The position numbers and the translations under genes are program-made. A stretch of 64,000 bases of DNA from Mya arenaria. Its lineage: Eukaryota > Mollusca > Bivalvia > Myida > Myidae. This document shows positions 34,023-46,968 of the stretch, in pieces. How positions within the stretch are numbered: the first letter of the stretch is position 1; every line of letters starts with the position of its first letter. Under the pieces are notes generated by a model. The model did no database searches and was not told the DNA's origin. It saw nothing but the letters and a program-made list of their open reading frames with translations. The stretch lies in assembly GCF_026914265.1 (NCBI RefSeq), contig NC_069138.1:34526598-34590597 (forward strand), given 5' to 3'.

Positions 34023-34667
34023 CTATATATGCTACGTTAGAAGGCCAAATTTTGCTTAAAAAAACAACAACAAAGATAACTTTTATTTTTCTACACCATT
34101 TTAAATGAAACAAAGGGCAGTCTTTGTCGCTGAAAGAGCACCACGAACGTTTTAATAGCGGAGTTTGATTAGTTGATTAGTTTCTTTAAACACTTCGACA
34201 ACCTGTTTCCAAAATAATATTTTGGCAGGGCTCCTTTATGAACCGGTTTTGCGAAAAGGTTTGTCGAAGTGTGTTTATGTACCTTAACTCTCAATCAAAC
34301 TCTGGTAAAAGATAGAAGGCGGGGCTCTGTAAGATTGCGCTGTTTGTTTTTAAAATGGTGAGAAAAAAATAGAATTATTCTTATTTAAAGTCTTTATTCG
34401 AAGCAAAATGTTGTCATCTGACGTAACAGTTATGATGCAATTTATCACGTGGTATACACACACTGATGAAACAAGCTAGTATCGGTTTAAATCATAATAT
34501 GAAAAATCCACGAGTGTCAATACAACCTCCCTGATCCACATGCAGTATTAATATATAAACCATACATAAACCATACTTTATATATATTGTTTGTTTATAT
34601 CTTGGAATTCAACCTTTTTCTAAATTGGCATATATTTGAGCCTGTTTGTTAGAGCACGTGCAAATAC

Positions 34668-34855
34668 GTCTCCTTGCTAACGGTTTAAGAAAAATGCATA
34701 TCACATCACTTTTTGAACTAAAATATAAAAATCTGCGATTTTTTTTGTCAGCAGTCTTATATAACTGGTTTCCATGGATTTTGCAAATATGGCTCTTTCC
34801 AAGACAAAAAATAAAAAGGTGTCATCACGTTCAATCTGTGAGAGTGCAGCTTTAA
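34668..34855. mobile_element. 3' half of MITE family 1
   Basis: It runs from AACGGTTTAAGAAAAATGCA to CTGTGAGAGTGCAGCTTTAA. It corresponds to the right half of the element at 51061, and the left half is missing. Confidence 0.65.
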
Positions 34856-35097
34856 GATCAATATTAAATACCAACCCAGGGCCCATATTCAACAGAAGTC
34901 TTATCCTTATCCTTAGACACGCCTCATGGATTACATTCAGTCTATTGGTCAGATATGTCTACTGTCTATTCAAAGCATTTGGATTCTGATCTTATATTTA
35001 AGTTAATTCTTAGTTTGATAATGATTATGGCCACAGGCTCTAAATCCTCCTAAATTATACCTCTACATTCTACATACTACTTCCCCATGACACTCAC

Positions 35098-35344
35098 GTT
35101 GCACAAAGCTCTGGATGGACATCGCATGCGCCCTTGTCGTGAAGGAGGCGAGGACTGCGCGATGTTTGTGGCACAAGAACTCCGCCTGTACAGTACCGTG
35201 GGCTTTAACCAGCATAAAGCATAGATGCTTGTGAAGATAGAATCCAGTCTGGCAATGCTCTACAACAAAGCGATAAGACAAGCTATTACACCACACAAAC
35301 ACTACTGAGCTAAATACGAAATGTGTGATGTGCCGTCCTTCCAT
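35098..35344 (-). CDS. Possible coding exon, function unclear
   Basis: On the minus strand an open stretch from an ATG at 35344 runs to a good donor (GTGCAAC/GTGAGTG) at 35098. It encodes about 82 residues, including FSSVVFVWCNSLSYRF, HLCFMLVKAH and EFLCHKHRAVLASF. The hydrophobic/Cys pattern vaguely recalls the second half of a PTB/PID fold, but the match is weak. There is no polypyrimidine acceptor upstream, so it would have to be a first exon, and no following exon was identified. It could be chance. Confidence 0.25.
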
Positions 35345-35529
35345 GACGATGAGAGTACAACATACATGTCGAGCCAATGAAATTGCAGATATATGCAATC
35401 ATAAAGTACTAGGCTCAATCATTAAAAATTTCAATTTTCGAGGGTCCGCTTACTTCCCTTTCATTCGCTGCACACTCCCTCCTGATGTGCCAGCCAATGA
35501 GGAAGTATTCTAAGAACCATAAGATCATA

Positions 35530-35610
35530 TGAAGTAATACTTTAATGATTAAGAAGGGCTTGTTCGCTTCGTTCACTCCTCCCATTCTTAATCATTAAAA
35601 TGTTATTTCA
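35530..35610. repeat. Short inverted repeat (foldback)
   Basis: TGAAGTAATACTTTAATGAT and TAAGAA on the left pair with TTCTTAATCATTAAAATG and TTATTTCA on the right, around a GC-rich loop. There is no gene. It may be a small MITE. Confidence 0.6.
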
Positions 35611-36009
35611 CGCCATCTTAATATTACATAGTTCATGTTCGAATTGTACTATAACGACATGTTTGCTGTTAAGCGAACTACGTTGACGGTTTGTACGGCA
35701 ATGTGAAAACAAAATACCTCATTTCTTTCGAAACTTGTAAAAAAATATATTTCAAAACACCGGGACGATTACGCATGTTGGTTCACTAAATTGGACTCAC
35801 AAACAAGCATATTGCCATTATTACACATCCGAAAAAACGAGGTCCGTATAAACGTATACGTCTTGAGTCTGAGATTAAAGACTCATAACTTTAATCTTCA
35901 CTTGAAAACACAACTTTTATTAGAACGCTGATGGAAACATGGTCATACATGTTCCAAATGTTCAAAGACTGTTTACACATTTTTTGTCGAAAGTAACCAC
36001 ATTATATAA

Positions 36010-36850
36010 ACAAGAGCTGTCGTAAGACAGCGCGCTCGACTACACCGCTTTGACTTAGACGTGAATACAATAACAATGTAATATGTGCCTGTCAAAAGCA
36101 ATAAAACAATCATATTAAAAAGTAAACAAGAATCGCGATGTGACAAAATAGGATTTTTAAAGATTGGCAGAAGAGATTCAGTTTCATCTGCTTTCTTCTA
36201 TTTTTGTAACAGTGACTTTTGGTCACTTTATGTCAAACCTAGCTAAAATTATTGATATTATACATAAGGTGACTTTGACGCTGCCCTCCCACCTCCCGCC
36301 CAAACATTGACGCAAATCATTCTAATAACTGGTTTTCCCTTTATGAAAACCTTGTTCAGAATATAAAAATATGCCTGTCAAAAGAAATTAAAATGAAAAA
36401 AACAACAAAAAAACATCAAGGGCCATAATTTGCATTTTGGGTTAAAATGGAGTTATGTGACCTTATTGTAAGATGATCGTCATTAATTGTGCGCAGCATA
36501 TAGTACATTGAATGAAGGGTTTAGAAATTTTCTATTTAAATCCCAACTTCCCCTTAAACTGTAACCTGCCCTAAAACTTGAACCTAAGATTTTAAGTCAA
36601 TCAGGGGCCGTAACTTGTAATAAGGATATGTGTAACCTCATTGTGTGATGGTCCTGAACAACTGTGGGAAGTATTAAGTCTATTGAATGAAGGGTATAGA
36701 AGACTGAAGTTATTAATAAATATCCCTAAAACTTTAACTTAGTTCCATAGTCAATCAGGAGCCATAATTTGCACTAAGGATAATATGAACTTATCTAACC
36801 TCATTATCTGATGGCCTTGAAAAACTGTTTTACGACTGTCTACACATTTG
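36010..36850. mobile_element. Dispersed repeat with GAGCTGTCGTAAGACAGCGC head
   Basis: It starts with a small hairpin (GCTGTCGTAAGACAGC, then GCGCTCGACTAC). It continues with three diverged internal repeats carrying GGCCATAATTTGCA or GGGGCCGTAACTTG, followed by TGTGACCT..ATTGT, TTGAATGAAGGGT and similar words (about 36421, 36604 and 36770). It has no coding frame. The layout suggests a non-autonomous element; the class is not determined. Confidence 0.45.
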
Positions 36851-36889
36851 TGTCGAAAATAACCACATTATATTTATATACAAGTTTAA

Positions 36890-38400
36890 CATTTTTTTGC
36901 AATTAAAATATCTTACAGTCTAATGTTTTACGACAAGAAGTAGTTTATAAACTAATAAACTATAATCTAAGGAACATCTGAATGACTCTAAAAAACGTCT
37001 ATTCACCACGTCGGACGGATTTCTGTCGTTGTCGTTGTTGCCGTGATGCCGCTGTTTTTCTATTCCATGACATCCAGGAAGCGAGCGAAGAAATCGGCTT
37101 TGTTCGTCGCCTATTCTTGCTGGGCGGCTTGGGCGTAGCTGAAAAAAAAAACGGGGCTCGCAAGATGTCATATAAGCACGGTCCCATGGATGTTACTGGC
37201 TCCTCAGGGCCTGTTACCAGTTATGAAGACACTCTAGCTGTTTTGTGGGGTGTAAAGGCGCGTTTTTTTCAGTTTTTTTCGGGGAGTATTTTATCAAACA
37301 TTTTAGGAACCAATGGAGTAAAATATTATTAATAAAGCAGTAAATTATCACTCAGAGATACATCTGATAGACAACCGAGGGAAAGTAAACAAAGCACGTT
37401 TTTGTTGTACATGTATAATGCTTTTCGACGAACTATCGTGTTATAACACTGCTGATGTTTTCACTACAATATTAATGAAACTTATTTCACTTGTGATGTC
37501 AGTAAATTCAATTTTCTATTTATTACATTTATGAAGTACAACCAGCTTGCACCGTCTGTGGTTCACCACGCTTGCTTGAAAAGCTTGGCCACAGATCTTT
37601 TTTCCTTAATATTTTTTTTACTTCTCATTATATGGTGCTAATTAAAAGAGAATTCTAATTAGCGCATTTTACCATGCGTGACGTTCTGTTGTTGTTGTTG
37701 GCGCAGTGCAGCTGTTATTCTCTTTGATGGCATTGTTGTTGAGGTACTGGTCGGCATTGTTCGTCCCCTAGTGGTATTGTGCAGCTTGGGCGTAGCTGAA
37801 AATAAACAAGGGGGCTCACAAGATGGCAAGCACGGTCTCACGGACGTTATAAGTTCCTCAGGGCCTTTTCACCAGTTATGAGACAGACACCCTAGTCTTT
37901 TGTGACGCAAAAGAAACGCTTTTTTCAGTTTCTGTTAATATTTCTCAGAGTTCTTTTTCAAACATAATTTTACATGTTGGGAACAAAAAAAGTGAACTAT
38001 TAAAAAGCAGTTAATTTATCACCCAGATATACATCTGAAAGACAATTGACGGTCAAAAACAAAGAAAGAGTTAGTTGTATTGTTCCTTTCGGCGAACTAT
38101 CAGTATCCTGTTATTACACCTGCTGATGTTTTCAGTACAATATTAATGAAACTGTTTTCTCTTGTGATGTCAATGTCAGTAAATTAAAAGCTCTATTTAT
38201 TACATTTATGAAGTACAACCAGCTGGCACCGTCTTTGGTTCACCACGCTTGCTTAAAAAGCTTGACCACAGATCATCCTCAATATTTATTTTAGTTATCA
38301 CCATATGGTGCTACTTTAAAGAGAGTTTTAAATAACGCCTTTTTACCATGCGTGGATTTCTGTTGTTGTTGCCGTGGTGCAGCTGTTATTTTCTTCGGTA
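36890..38400. repeat. About 670-bp tandem duplication (three units)
   Basis: Units repeat with a spacing of about 667-673 bp: GTACAACCAGCTTGCACCG at 37536 and GTACAACCAGCTGGCACCG at 38213, and GATACATCTGATAGACAA at 37357 matching 38028. Each unit contains one minus-strand exon (37007-37138, 37673-37795 and a truncated remnant at about 38346-38395) plus intron. An exon-plus-intron unit has therefore been duplicated in tandem. Confidence 0.75.
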
Positions 38401-40518
38401 GGGGGTTCAGTTTGCGACGTCATATATGTAATTGACGTTAAATTTTACAAAAAATGACTTTTATTTTTGTTAACTGCAAACGATTGCCTGACATTTTCAT
38501 AACATATTTTACATTTCCACACAGATTAAGAATTCTTCTTTTTTTCTATATAAATTTTAAAATAAACTATCTTAGATTTTACAAATACCGCCTTGTAAAG
38601 CAATGTTACTATTCGCCGTTTTTTCCGAAGACCGATTTAAACGGTCACGGAATTCACGCGTTTGACGATAGGTAGGGTACCTGTTCATCATTTCCAAATG
38701 ATAATATTAATTGTTAGTGAAAACGAAAGTAATGAAACAAAAGTACAAATCCTGCGCTTGAAAATGGTGTATGAACGAAAATAGAATTTTCTCGCATGAG
38801 GGCGCTCTCGTAAAAACAAGAAAACAGCTGTTGTTTTGACAGGTAAATGTAGTGTTTTTCTTGTTTGTTTACTCGATTTTGCAAATTTCTGACATTTTTC
38901 TGTCTAGAAATATGATTCTGTAATAAATTGATGCTAACAGTTAATCCGGAATTAATCTCTTTTAGGTACATGAGGAAGCTTAATTTGACGTTCAGTTGAG
39001 CAGTATTTCGGACGTTCACGGCTTATCCGAATATCTTTCTCGGTTGGAGGCAGATAGTGTTTGTAAGTTTGAATGCACTTTCATTCAAATAGTTATATAA
39101 ATATTTGTTCATCTAATGAATAGTGTTCCAATTTTCAAGTAAAAGAAAAATATATTCAGTAGTCAGTTCAGATCTCAAAAAAATTATTTTAGTGAATTGC
39201 AAAGAAACAAGAACCCTATAAAGATGAAACTTGAAGAGTTAACAAAGTCAGTCTAAAAAGGCTCAAGAAAAAGATCAAAGAAACTCACTCATCTTGTCAC
39301 ATATTGAATAGTTTGATGTGTATCTTTTTAAAAGTTTAATTTTAAAACCATTATTGAGTTAATCATGATGTGTTTGTTGAAGTAACATCAAACATAATGT
39401 GCACAAGTCTACTGTATAGGGGCTTGAATTTTACCCATTTTGTAAATATAAATTGGTTACTATGGAGAAATTATGTGGTTGCTATGGAACTAATTTCATG
39501 TTTTTTCTTTATGATATAATTATTTTAGTTTCTAGTCATTAAAATATAAGCATCCAATATTGGAACGTTAAGGATATGAACACAAAAACATCAAAAAATG
39601 TTTCTGTATTTATGCAAATGGTTGCCATAGCAACACATAGTAACGTATGTGTTTGATTATATTTTGATGTGCATTATGGTTTGTCTGTGAATCTATTTAT
39701 GAACATTGTTATATTCATTATTTATGTTCAATATAAGATATCAAATGTAATCGTACACTTGCAATTTAATAAAGAATTTAAGAATTTATGTGATTCTCAA
39801 TAATCGTTTCTATGGAAACCGGTTTTATAAAAACAAACCAGTTGATAAATAAATACTAACATATAGTCTTCAAAGTGTAACTTTGCAAGTAACTCTTAAT
39901 TGACTGTAGTTTAAACCAAGTTTTGGGTTTATTCGTTTTGCCATCACTTAGTTTGAATTTGACATGTTCCAAATCTGTTGCTATAGAAACTTGACTGAGA
40001 CAGTAAGAAACCTTTAGACAGAATAAAGTCAAAACTATATGTGTGGAAATACCTTCTAAACATGTTTGTTGCGAAGGTTTATCTACATGTATTCTACATG
40101 TAGCATTAAGATGTAATGGAATAACAGCCCTATCAAAATGGTGCCGTAAACCCTTTATATTATCATGATACATTTGATTACATTTATAATTACCCCCGAT
40201 AACGAAGCTATAAAATGGCATAACTTTTCACATAGTTTACCGAATTGGACGAAATAAAAAGTTATGAGTTTATCAAAGAGCGTAGTTTAACAATACCTAA
40301 CGTCATGTGTACTAAAACCACTAAGTTAAAATCACCTGAACCCCCTGACTTTGGTGGCATTGTTCGTCGCGTTTTGGTCATCGACGGCATTGTTCGTCGC
40401 CTATTGGTAATGGGCGTCAAAGTTTGTCGCCTATTCGTATTGGGCTTCACTGTTTGTCGCTTATTGGTACTGGGCGGCATTTTTCGTCGCCTATTGGTTT
40501 TGGGTGTCTTGGGCGCAG
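37007..40518 (-). CDS. Array of phase-1 exons encoding basic repeats
   Basis: Three exons on the minus strand share an acceptor ending TTCAG, start with two bases and end with one base of a codon (phase 1 to 1). They are 40518-40336 (183 bp), 37795-37673 (123 bp) and 37138-37007 (132 bp). The first encodes about five 10-residue repeats around P.TNRRRTMP. The other two start TPKLHNTTRGRTMP or TPKPPSKNRRRTKP and end in a glutamine/basic stretch (LRQQQQQ). A fourth, truncated exon lies near 38346-38395. The product is a lysine/arginine- and proline-rich low-complexity segment, perhaps a stem or linker. No start, membrane segment or catalytic exon was found nearby, so the parent gene is unknown. 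The phase class matches the HS3ST stem exons at 51911 and 62382, but the sequence does not. Confidence 0.45.
38440..40335. other. Non-coding stretch, no gene seen
   Basis: It is AT-rich, without supported exons, repeats or conserved motifs. Minus-strand open frames at 38714-39019 and 39856-40221 lack splice sites or family resemblance. Confidence 0.4.
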
Positions 40519-41240
40519 CTGAAATAAAACATACTGTAATCACAAGATGTTTTATAAGCATTGTTTCGCGGACGTTTCTGGTACCTTCACGCGTTTTACA
40601 AACATTATTTTGTATTCAATACCATTTAAAAAAAATCAAATATGGACGTATAATTTTAAGTCTGTTATAACACAATTAAGTTAAGCTCACTATTTATGCA
40701 GTTCTGTAATTTGTGAAGTATATACTATTTTGGAAGGTGTTTTATGGTTAATGGAAGTTATCTGTCTAAAAATCACGAAGAACTAAGTCTTATTTTTCAA
40801 AGTCAGTTAAGAGTAAGAAATGTTTCGGAACAAATAGTCTGTTGCCGAGTATCCAAAATTTACATATCTACGTATAGGGTACCTAAAAAAGTAGACCCGA
40901 TTGTAGGCAGAACATGGGTTTTTAAACTAATGGCTTCAAGCTTAACTATAGAGCTGCTTTTAAATATAATTTAGCCAAAATACATACTTTCATTTCATTG
41001 TGATAAATGATTTTTTTCATCGAAATCATCATGATGATTATTCCCAACTTAGGTCTAAAAAACTTCCTTAAAAACATATTAAATAATACGCAACTTGTTA
41101 AAAAACAATAATAGTGACCACAGCTTACTCCTCTTTTAAGAGACTTAAATATTTCGAGAAATTTGAGCCTGGCATAGGAATAGCACATGAAGATAGCAGC
41201 ATGAAAAACCAACACAAGTATAATATGCAAGTTAATCTAG

Positions 41241-44200
41241 TTATTTACTTGAAGCTTTTGGGTTTTCATTCGGGTACTTGTGGGCTTCTTCACAGACAGT
41301 TGGATGGTGTCCGGAGCAATCCGAATACCGCCACTTGCCTGTCCTGTAGTTGAACAGTACACACATCAAACCTCTTTCGAGGGAGCCCTTCTCAGTGGAG
41401 CCTTTGTAAGATACCTAGAACAGTCAATTATTGTTGTATAATAACTGCAAAGGCATTTGTTATGCCCTGAAATTATGATATGGCACGTCGTCTGCGAAAA
41501 TTCTAAAATAAAAAAAAATAGTTTGCGTTATATAATAATAATTGCTTTAATCAAACTTTGTTTATATTTCAAATTACGTCTAATTCATTTTTTAAACATT
41601 ATTTTTTCCCCTCGCGTGTTTAAATTATGTTTTAGTTTATAACATGTCTTATTTTTCGCAAATAAAGTTACAGGTATGTTTTAACAATTTAAAGAGAACA
41701 CCAAACGACAATTTAAAGTGAACACTTAAAGAAAATATCGCTTTCTGTGCTCACTCGGTGAAATAAATCACGACCTGACACGGAAACAAGCAACTATCCT
41801 CTATTTCATACATAAAAGTATAAAGTACAAGGGAAATACATCAAGACTATGCAGAGGTATTCACTAACATGTGTGCTAACATGCAAAACCTTATAATAAA
41901 CAGACGTTTTAACGCAAATAAATAATGGCCAAAAAGTTGCATTATGTTCAAAATAGTGTTGTCTAACGTCATTAAATAAGTATGTTGAATAGCTGAGAAC
42001 TCATATCTAGGGTGAGTAGCTCTCCCTTATCTTCCAATAGTCGAGCTACAAGTGCACTTATGTACTTATGAAAAGCTGACTTTGATAAATTTAAAAATTA
42101 AATTAATGTTTTTATTTAACTTTTGGTAGTATTGCAAAGAAAAATATGCATATCCATAGGGAGAGTGACAGACGTCCCTGACAACGAACATCAACTCTGT
42201 CAATTTGTTGTGTGTTGTGTGTGTGTGTTTTTGTGGGTTTTTCTTTGGGGGGGGGGGGGGTCCTCCTACCCAGGATTCACTAGTGAGTGTGTACATAAAT
42301 AAGATAAACAAAAAATCATATCACCTTCGCTTGTGTATATTTCCATCTAGAATTCTTGACCGGAGATACCCAGAACTCGTGCCCAAATATTTCACCTTTC
42401 GGATCGGCCTTCCTGGAGGCTGAAAATGAAAGCCATTATAATTCTAAAAAAACATTGCACTTTTGTAATAACCTGGGTATCGGCTACAGCAAAGAATGGT
42501 AAAAAAGCCCTGACTAAGGTCTAATAACAATTAAAATCAAGTAGAAATTACTACTATGTCAACGAAGAGTTTATGACTCCAAAAAATTACAAGTTAATAT
42601 TTGCTATGAAGCTCATTATCAGGACCAATAAAGATGTGATTTGAACATGGAAGTTCTTAAGCTCATAAGATACCTGATATGAATTTCGTAATGGCCCTTG
42701 TCTTGGCTACGGTGTTGATGGCCGGAAGTCGAGCATGGAGCTTGCGGCATGTATCGGCGGCGCTCTTCATTGTAAACCTGTGGTTGCTGTACTTCCAGCA
42801 GTAGCCGGCCTTCACCGCCGTCACCTTATCACTGCTGAAGTATTTGTTGTTGCAGCTAACTGTTGATAGAACATATATATACTGTTTATCACAGCAACAG
42901 CAACGTCAATGAACTTTACAGCCTCTAAATAGCATCAACTACATACAATGCAAGTTGTCTAAAAGTATAAGCGACTATCAACATTATTCTACCTATTATT
43001 ATAACGCATACACCGCCAAATATACTTCGTGCATTTATAACACCTTTTGAATTGGCCACATTGTATGTTAGTTTCATTATCATATAATCATAAATGCACC
43101 AGTCAATTGTAACCACGACCTCCAGGTCCGAGGCATACCGGGGATAGCGGGGGTAATAGGCCGTGTTTTAACCTTTTAGGTGGCCCCGCAGTGCCGAGTG
43201 AATGCAGTGATGTTGTTTTCGCGCCGAAAATAGTGGGAAATGGGCCTTACCTAGAGTATCCCGAGTGGGCGGGGGCATGGGGATTTTATCAGCAGTTTGT
43301 CCCCGCAGGACGTGGTTTTTACCTGGGATTGGATAGACCAAAAGTCAAAGCCACCGCTATTCCCCGGACCTTGAGGGGTGGAGGGCGTGGGTACAATTGA
43401 ATGTTGCATAATCACTTATTGTATACATCCACTCACAAAATTTGTGTAACAGCGTACAGTAGGTTTATTTGTTAATTTGTATACCTGATGAATGGTTCCT
43501 CCAATTATTTGTTTCCTTTCTACTTACATATGACCATTATTGGAGGCAATACAGTATTAAATTAAGTTGGCAGTGAGCTATTATAAAATTCCGTATGTAA
43601 TATATCATTCTTGCATACCGGACGTGTGTTTTCGGTCATGTGACCAGTGCTGGAAAACCCCATCTTACATACCCTATGTAAGCTGATTCACGCGCAACAA
43701 CGCGCCACTTTTTATTTCATTTACTGTATAGTTTATGAAAAATAAATTATGCCATTTCAATAAAGAGCAATCAAATATATATATATATGTTTGCAAGACT
43801 TTTAATTAAAATTGAAAATAAATAATCGTAGAAAACGCTATTTTTAGTTACGCACGTGCCCTCGGGTCGGATTTTTCTATCCGTACCGGAAACACATGAA
43901 AGATACTTATAGTTGTGCATGTACTGGTTGAGAAGCAGTTTCCGACGGAAAGCCGTTTCCGACAATTGGCTTTTTCGCGTACTTTCTTTTGATCTTCATA
44001 AAGAAGGAAATGCAACTCACTTCTATGGTTAGTAGGCAATCAAAAGATTGCTTTAATTATTATTTACTATTTAATGTTTATTTTTCATTGCATACAAGCA
44101 TAATTCAATGTCTAATTCTCGTGTTTTTCTTTAGCCGGAAAGAGTGCAGCAAATTCAAATCTCCAATTTCCCCCGTGTAAACAGTACTAATCACAGACCT

Positions 44201-46943
44201 ATTGAAGTTATTTTATGCTTCAGTGTACAGATAAATTAATTCCATTCCTTAATATCACAATAAGACTAACACCACAGTTTAAGAAATATCAGCATACCGC
44301 TAATAGAGGCAGCACGGGCAAACGACATTGTCCTTTCGGGCTTCCAAGCCACCACTCACCTTCTACAGCCACTTGACGTTCACATCAATGGGCCATTGAA
44401 GCAAAAGGTAAATCGGCATGCTTGTTGTAGAAATGGTATTGCTGTACATTTTAATATACAATATGCAATACAATGTTAAGTGCATACCAGTATGATTTGA
44501 AATTTTAAGAAATTTAAAATAACTATATTACATAGTTTATATACCAAACCCGAGTCCACTCTTTATATAATACATGTTTAGGAACAGCAAGATTTTTGAT
44601 GCTTTTAATTAAGCGACCATACATGCTTTGTTCAGGTTTCTAAGATATGCAGCAATCTCGGATTCCTGAAACCAGGTGCGGCCATACCGAAGGCGAAGCT
44701 CCCGGTCATCATTTCACATGCACTCGACCAGACATCTCCTTCCAGCATAAAGGAGGTTTTCAGGCTATCGGGCATCTTCCCAGTGGACCGGAAGCAGATA
44801 CCAGATGCCGAGCTGGTTCCACCAACCATAGACGTATCTCTGCCACAAGATACAGAACCAATCCGCAGCTGTCATGCCTGTGATAGCTTTATCGGGATAA
44901 TCCTCTCGTGAAGAGAGGGCTGGTGTCAAAACATCTCTGGGACATATTAGTGCCACCACCAATGCCAGCTGCCCCGATTAAGAAACCAAGCGCCAAGATT
45001 GTGGCGACTGGAAGAGTGATATCGAGCGACGATATATTAGAGTCGTTGAAGGTAACTTTGCGATGTAATGGTTAATAAATAATAATCGTAGAGACATAAT
45101 ATTAAGTATACATTGCTTGTATTATTTTTTGAATAATTTAAATTTGAGGTTGACGCTGTGTAAAGGCACTCCGCTGGCATGTTGTCATATTCTTTAGGCG
45201 AGGGAAACTGAGGCTGCAGAAAGTAAGCTGCAACAGAAACACGTTTGGAAAATGAGGCAGAGCGGTTGTCGAAAAGGCAGCAGAGGGAACATGAGAAGAG
45301 GGAGAAAGATTTAGAGCGCGAGAATTTGAGACGTGAAAGCCAGACATTTGGTAGACTGGCAGATAAGAAATATACGTGTTGGTTGTGTGGGATTCGAGCA
45401 AGAGTAAATTATAGTTGCCTGAGTGAAAGTGAGCAGATGTCGTTGAAAGAAAGTTTGGATACCGGGAGTGAGTGGCTGTGCTTGTTTTGTTTTGAAGAAT
45501 GATAATAATATGTTTGTTATATTAATACCGCTGTTAGGTTTCATCGTCATCATCATTATCATCATCATCGTCGTGGTTGTAGTCGTTTTGTCATCGTCAC
45601 CTTATCATCAAACATCATATTCATTTTATTATCATGTTCATAGTCGCCATAGTTTTGGCTTCGCTTATACACCTTAATCGTTACACATAGTTAATATATA
45701 TATATATTACATATTTTGATATTTGTACATATTGTACGAGTTAATTTTGTATCTGTTTTTATTTATTAATTATTATTGCCACGGTTTTTTTCTAATGTGA
45801 CGCGATTTATAAATAATTTGACAGAAAAGAAATTTAGTATTGATATTGAGTCGTAAATAACATTATAACAGGGTTTAAATTTCTCGTAAATGCTTAAACT
45901 TATGTAAAAAAAATCTTATAAACGTATTAGAAAAATCTTATATTATGATTATTAAATAAACAGATAAAAAAACACATGATAAGCACCTAAAAACCGCCGC
46001 GTATTCGTTTTGTCGGAAACTGCTTCTCATCACAAGCAAATCAGAACGGTGTAAGTACCCTCTTGGCGCCCCTATTAGATACAGTACACTACCAGGAATA
46101 TGTGACGTCACACATGTGAAAAATATATCGATAATAGCATCTTGAGCTACAGTTTTATAAAATATGAACTTTTTAGTAGGCATTCAAACACGTATGAATA
46201 ATTCAACAAAAACCTTCTCAACCTATCAGTGAATTTTTGGGGAATTGGGATTTTTTTTCGACTTTGGGAAAAATACAAAATCATGCTTAAATAGCAAATA
46301 ACATAGCATATAGATACATGTTTTTACATTTTACATGTTTTTACATTTTTATGCATACATTATGTTGTAAAGAGCTAGTCTTATCAAGATTTTGTTTATT
46401 TTTTAAATAAATTCATTGCTTTTTTATTCTTTCACAGGATCTGTATTCAATTAATTTGGAAAATATCATGATTTTTTGGGGAAAAAAATGAATACTTTTC
46501 ACTCGGGGAAACAGCCTTTAGAAGGCAGTAAATTGCACCAAAAAAAATCACTGTGTACCAGTATTTACGTAATCTATTAGATATGTATATCATGACATGT
46601 ATATAGATTAGAATATAGGTAATAATGTTTCTTACTTATAATATGAATACCAAGGAATGTTGGCACCTTAGGAAATATAATTCAGTACATAAGTACAAGA
46701 AATAAGTGTTCAATGGCAATAACTTCCATGAATGCATGATCATGATCGCAGATTTTATTTCTGTCATCGCAAACTAAATTTAAAACACCATACTTAAATG
46801 ATAAATACACAAATGTATTTACCTTCACCATTGGTAACGATACTTCTACGATGGGAACGATGGGCACACTGAATACAATGGAAACTAATGATTGTAAACC
46901 ACACACAAATAATAAGCAAAATATTTATGTTTATCTTCGCCAT
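41241..46943 (-). CDS. Secreted C-type lectin-domain protein, four exons
   Basis: Exons 46943-46823, 42859-42674, 42419-42325 and 41414-41241 join in perfect phase into 576 nt (191 aa plus TAA). Exon 1 starts ATGGCG and encodes a signal peptide with core INILLIICVWFTIISFHC. Exon 2 opens the lectin fold (CNNKYF, YCWKYSNHRF, then AADTCRKLHARLPAI). Exon 3 carries HEFWVSPVKNSRW, the place of the usual WIGL. Exon 4 ends the fold with GKWRYSDCSGHHPTVCEEA. The canonical EPN/QPD and WND calcium-sugar motifs are absent, so classic mannose or galactose binding is doubtful. It is probably a secreted recognition protein. Size is normal for a single-domain molluscan lectin. The first intron (about 4 kb) hosts an opposite-strand DNA transposon remnant. 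Confidence 0.82.
44288..45502 (+). mobile_element. Pogo/Tigger-like DDE transposon remnant
   Basis: Three exon-like pieces on the plus strand lie inside the lectin gene's first intron. 44290-44407 encodes the family signature (THLLQPLDV, then NGPLKQK) and ends in AAAAG/GTAAAT. 44640-45050 encodes RLSGIFPVDRKQIPDAEL, but the frame changes before a later VPPPMPAAPIKKPSAK segment ending LESLK/GTAACT. 45199-45502 encodes a basic coiled-coil stretch and a Cys pair tail (CWLCG, then EWLCLFCFEE). The DDE_1 N-terminal core and DNA-binding domain are missing. At least two frame changes show that it is dead. Its introns match those often seen in molluscan Jerky/Tigger-like genes. Confidence 0.65.
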
Positions 46944-46968
46944 CTTGTTTTAAGAATAACTATCACGA

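Noticed and set aside
40946-41230. Minus-strand hydrophobic frame (ILVLVFHAAIFMCY), possible anchor exon for the basic-repeat array
   Set aside because: It lies in the 3'UTR side of the lectin gene just below its stop, lacks an ATG, and its donor phase does not fit the following phase-1 exons.
43120-43400. GC-rich frame after an AG with PEWAGAWGFYQQF
   Set aside because: The base composition is unlike its surroundings and no family or splice partner was found. It is probably a fragment of a dispersed repeat. Kept out of the gene list, though it may deserve a repeat search.
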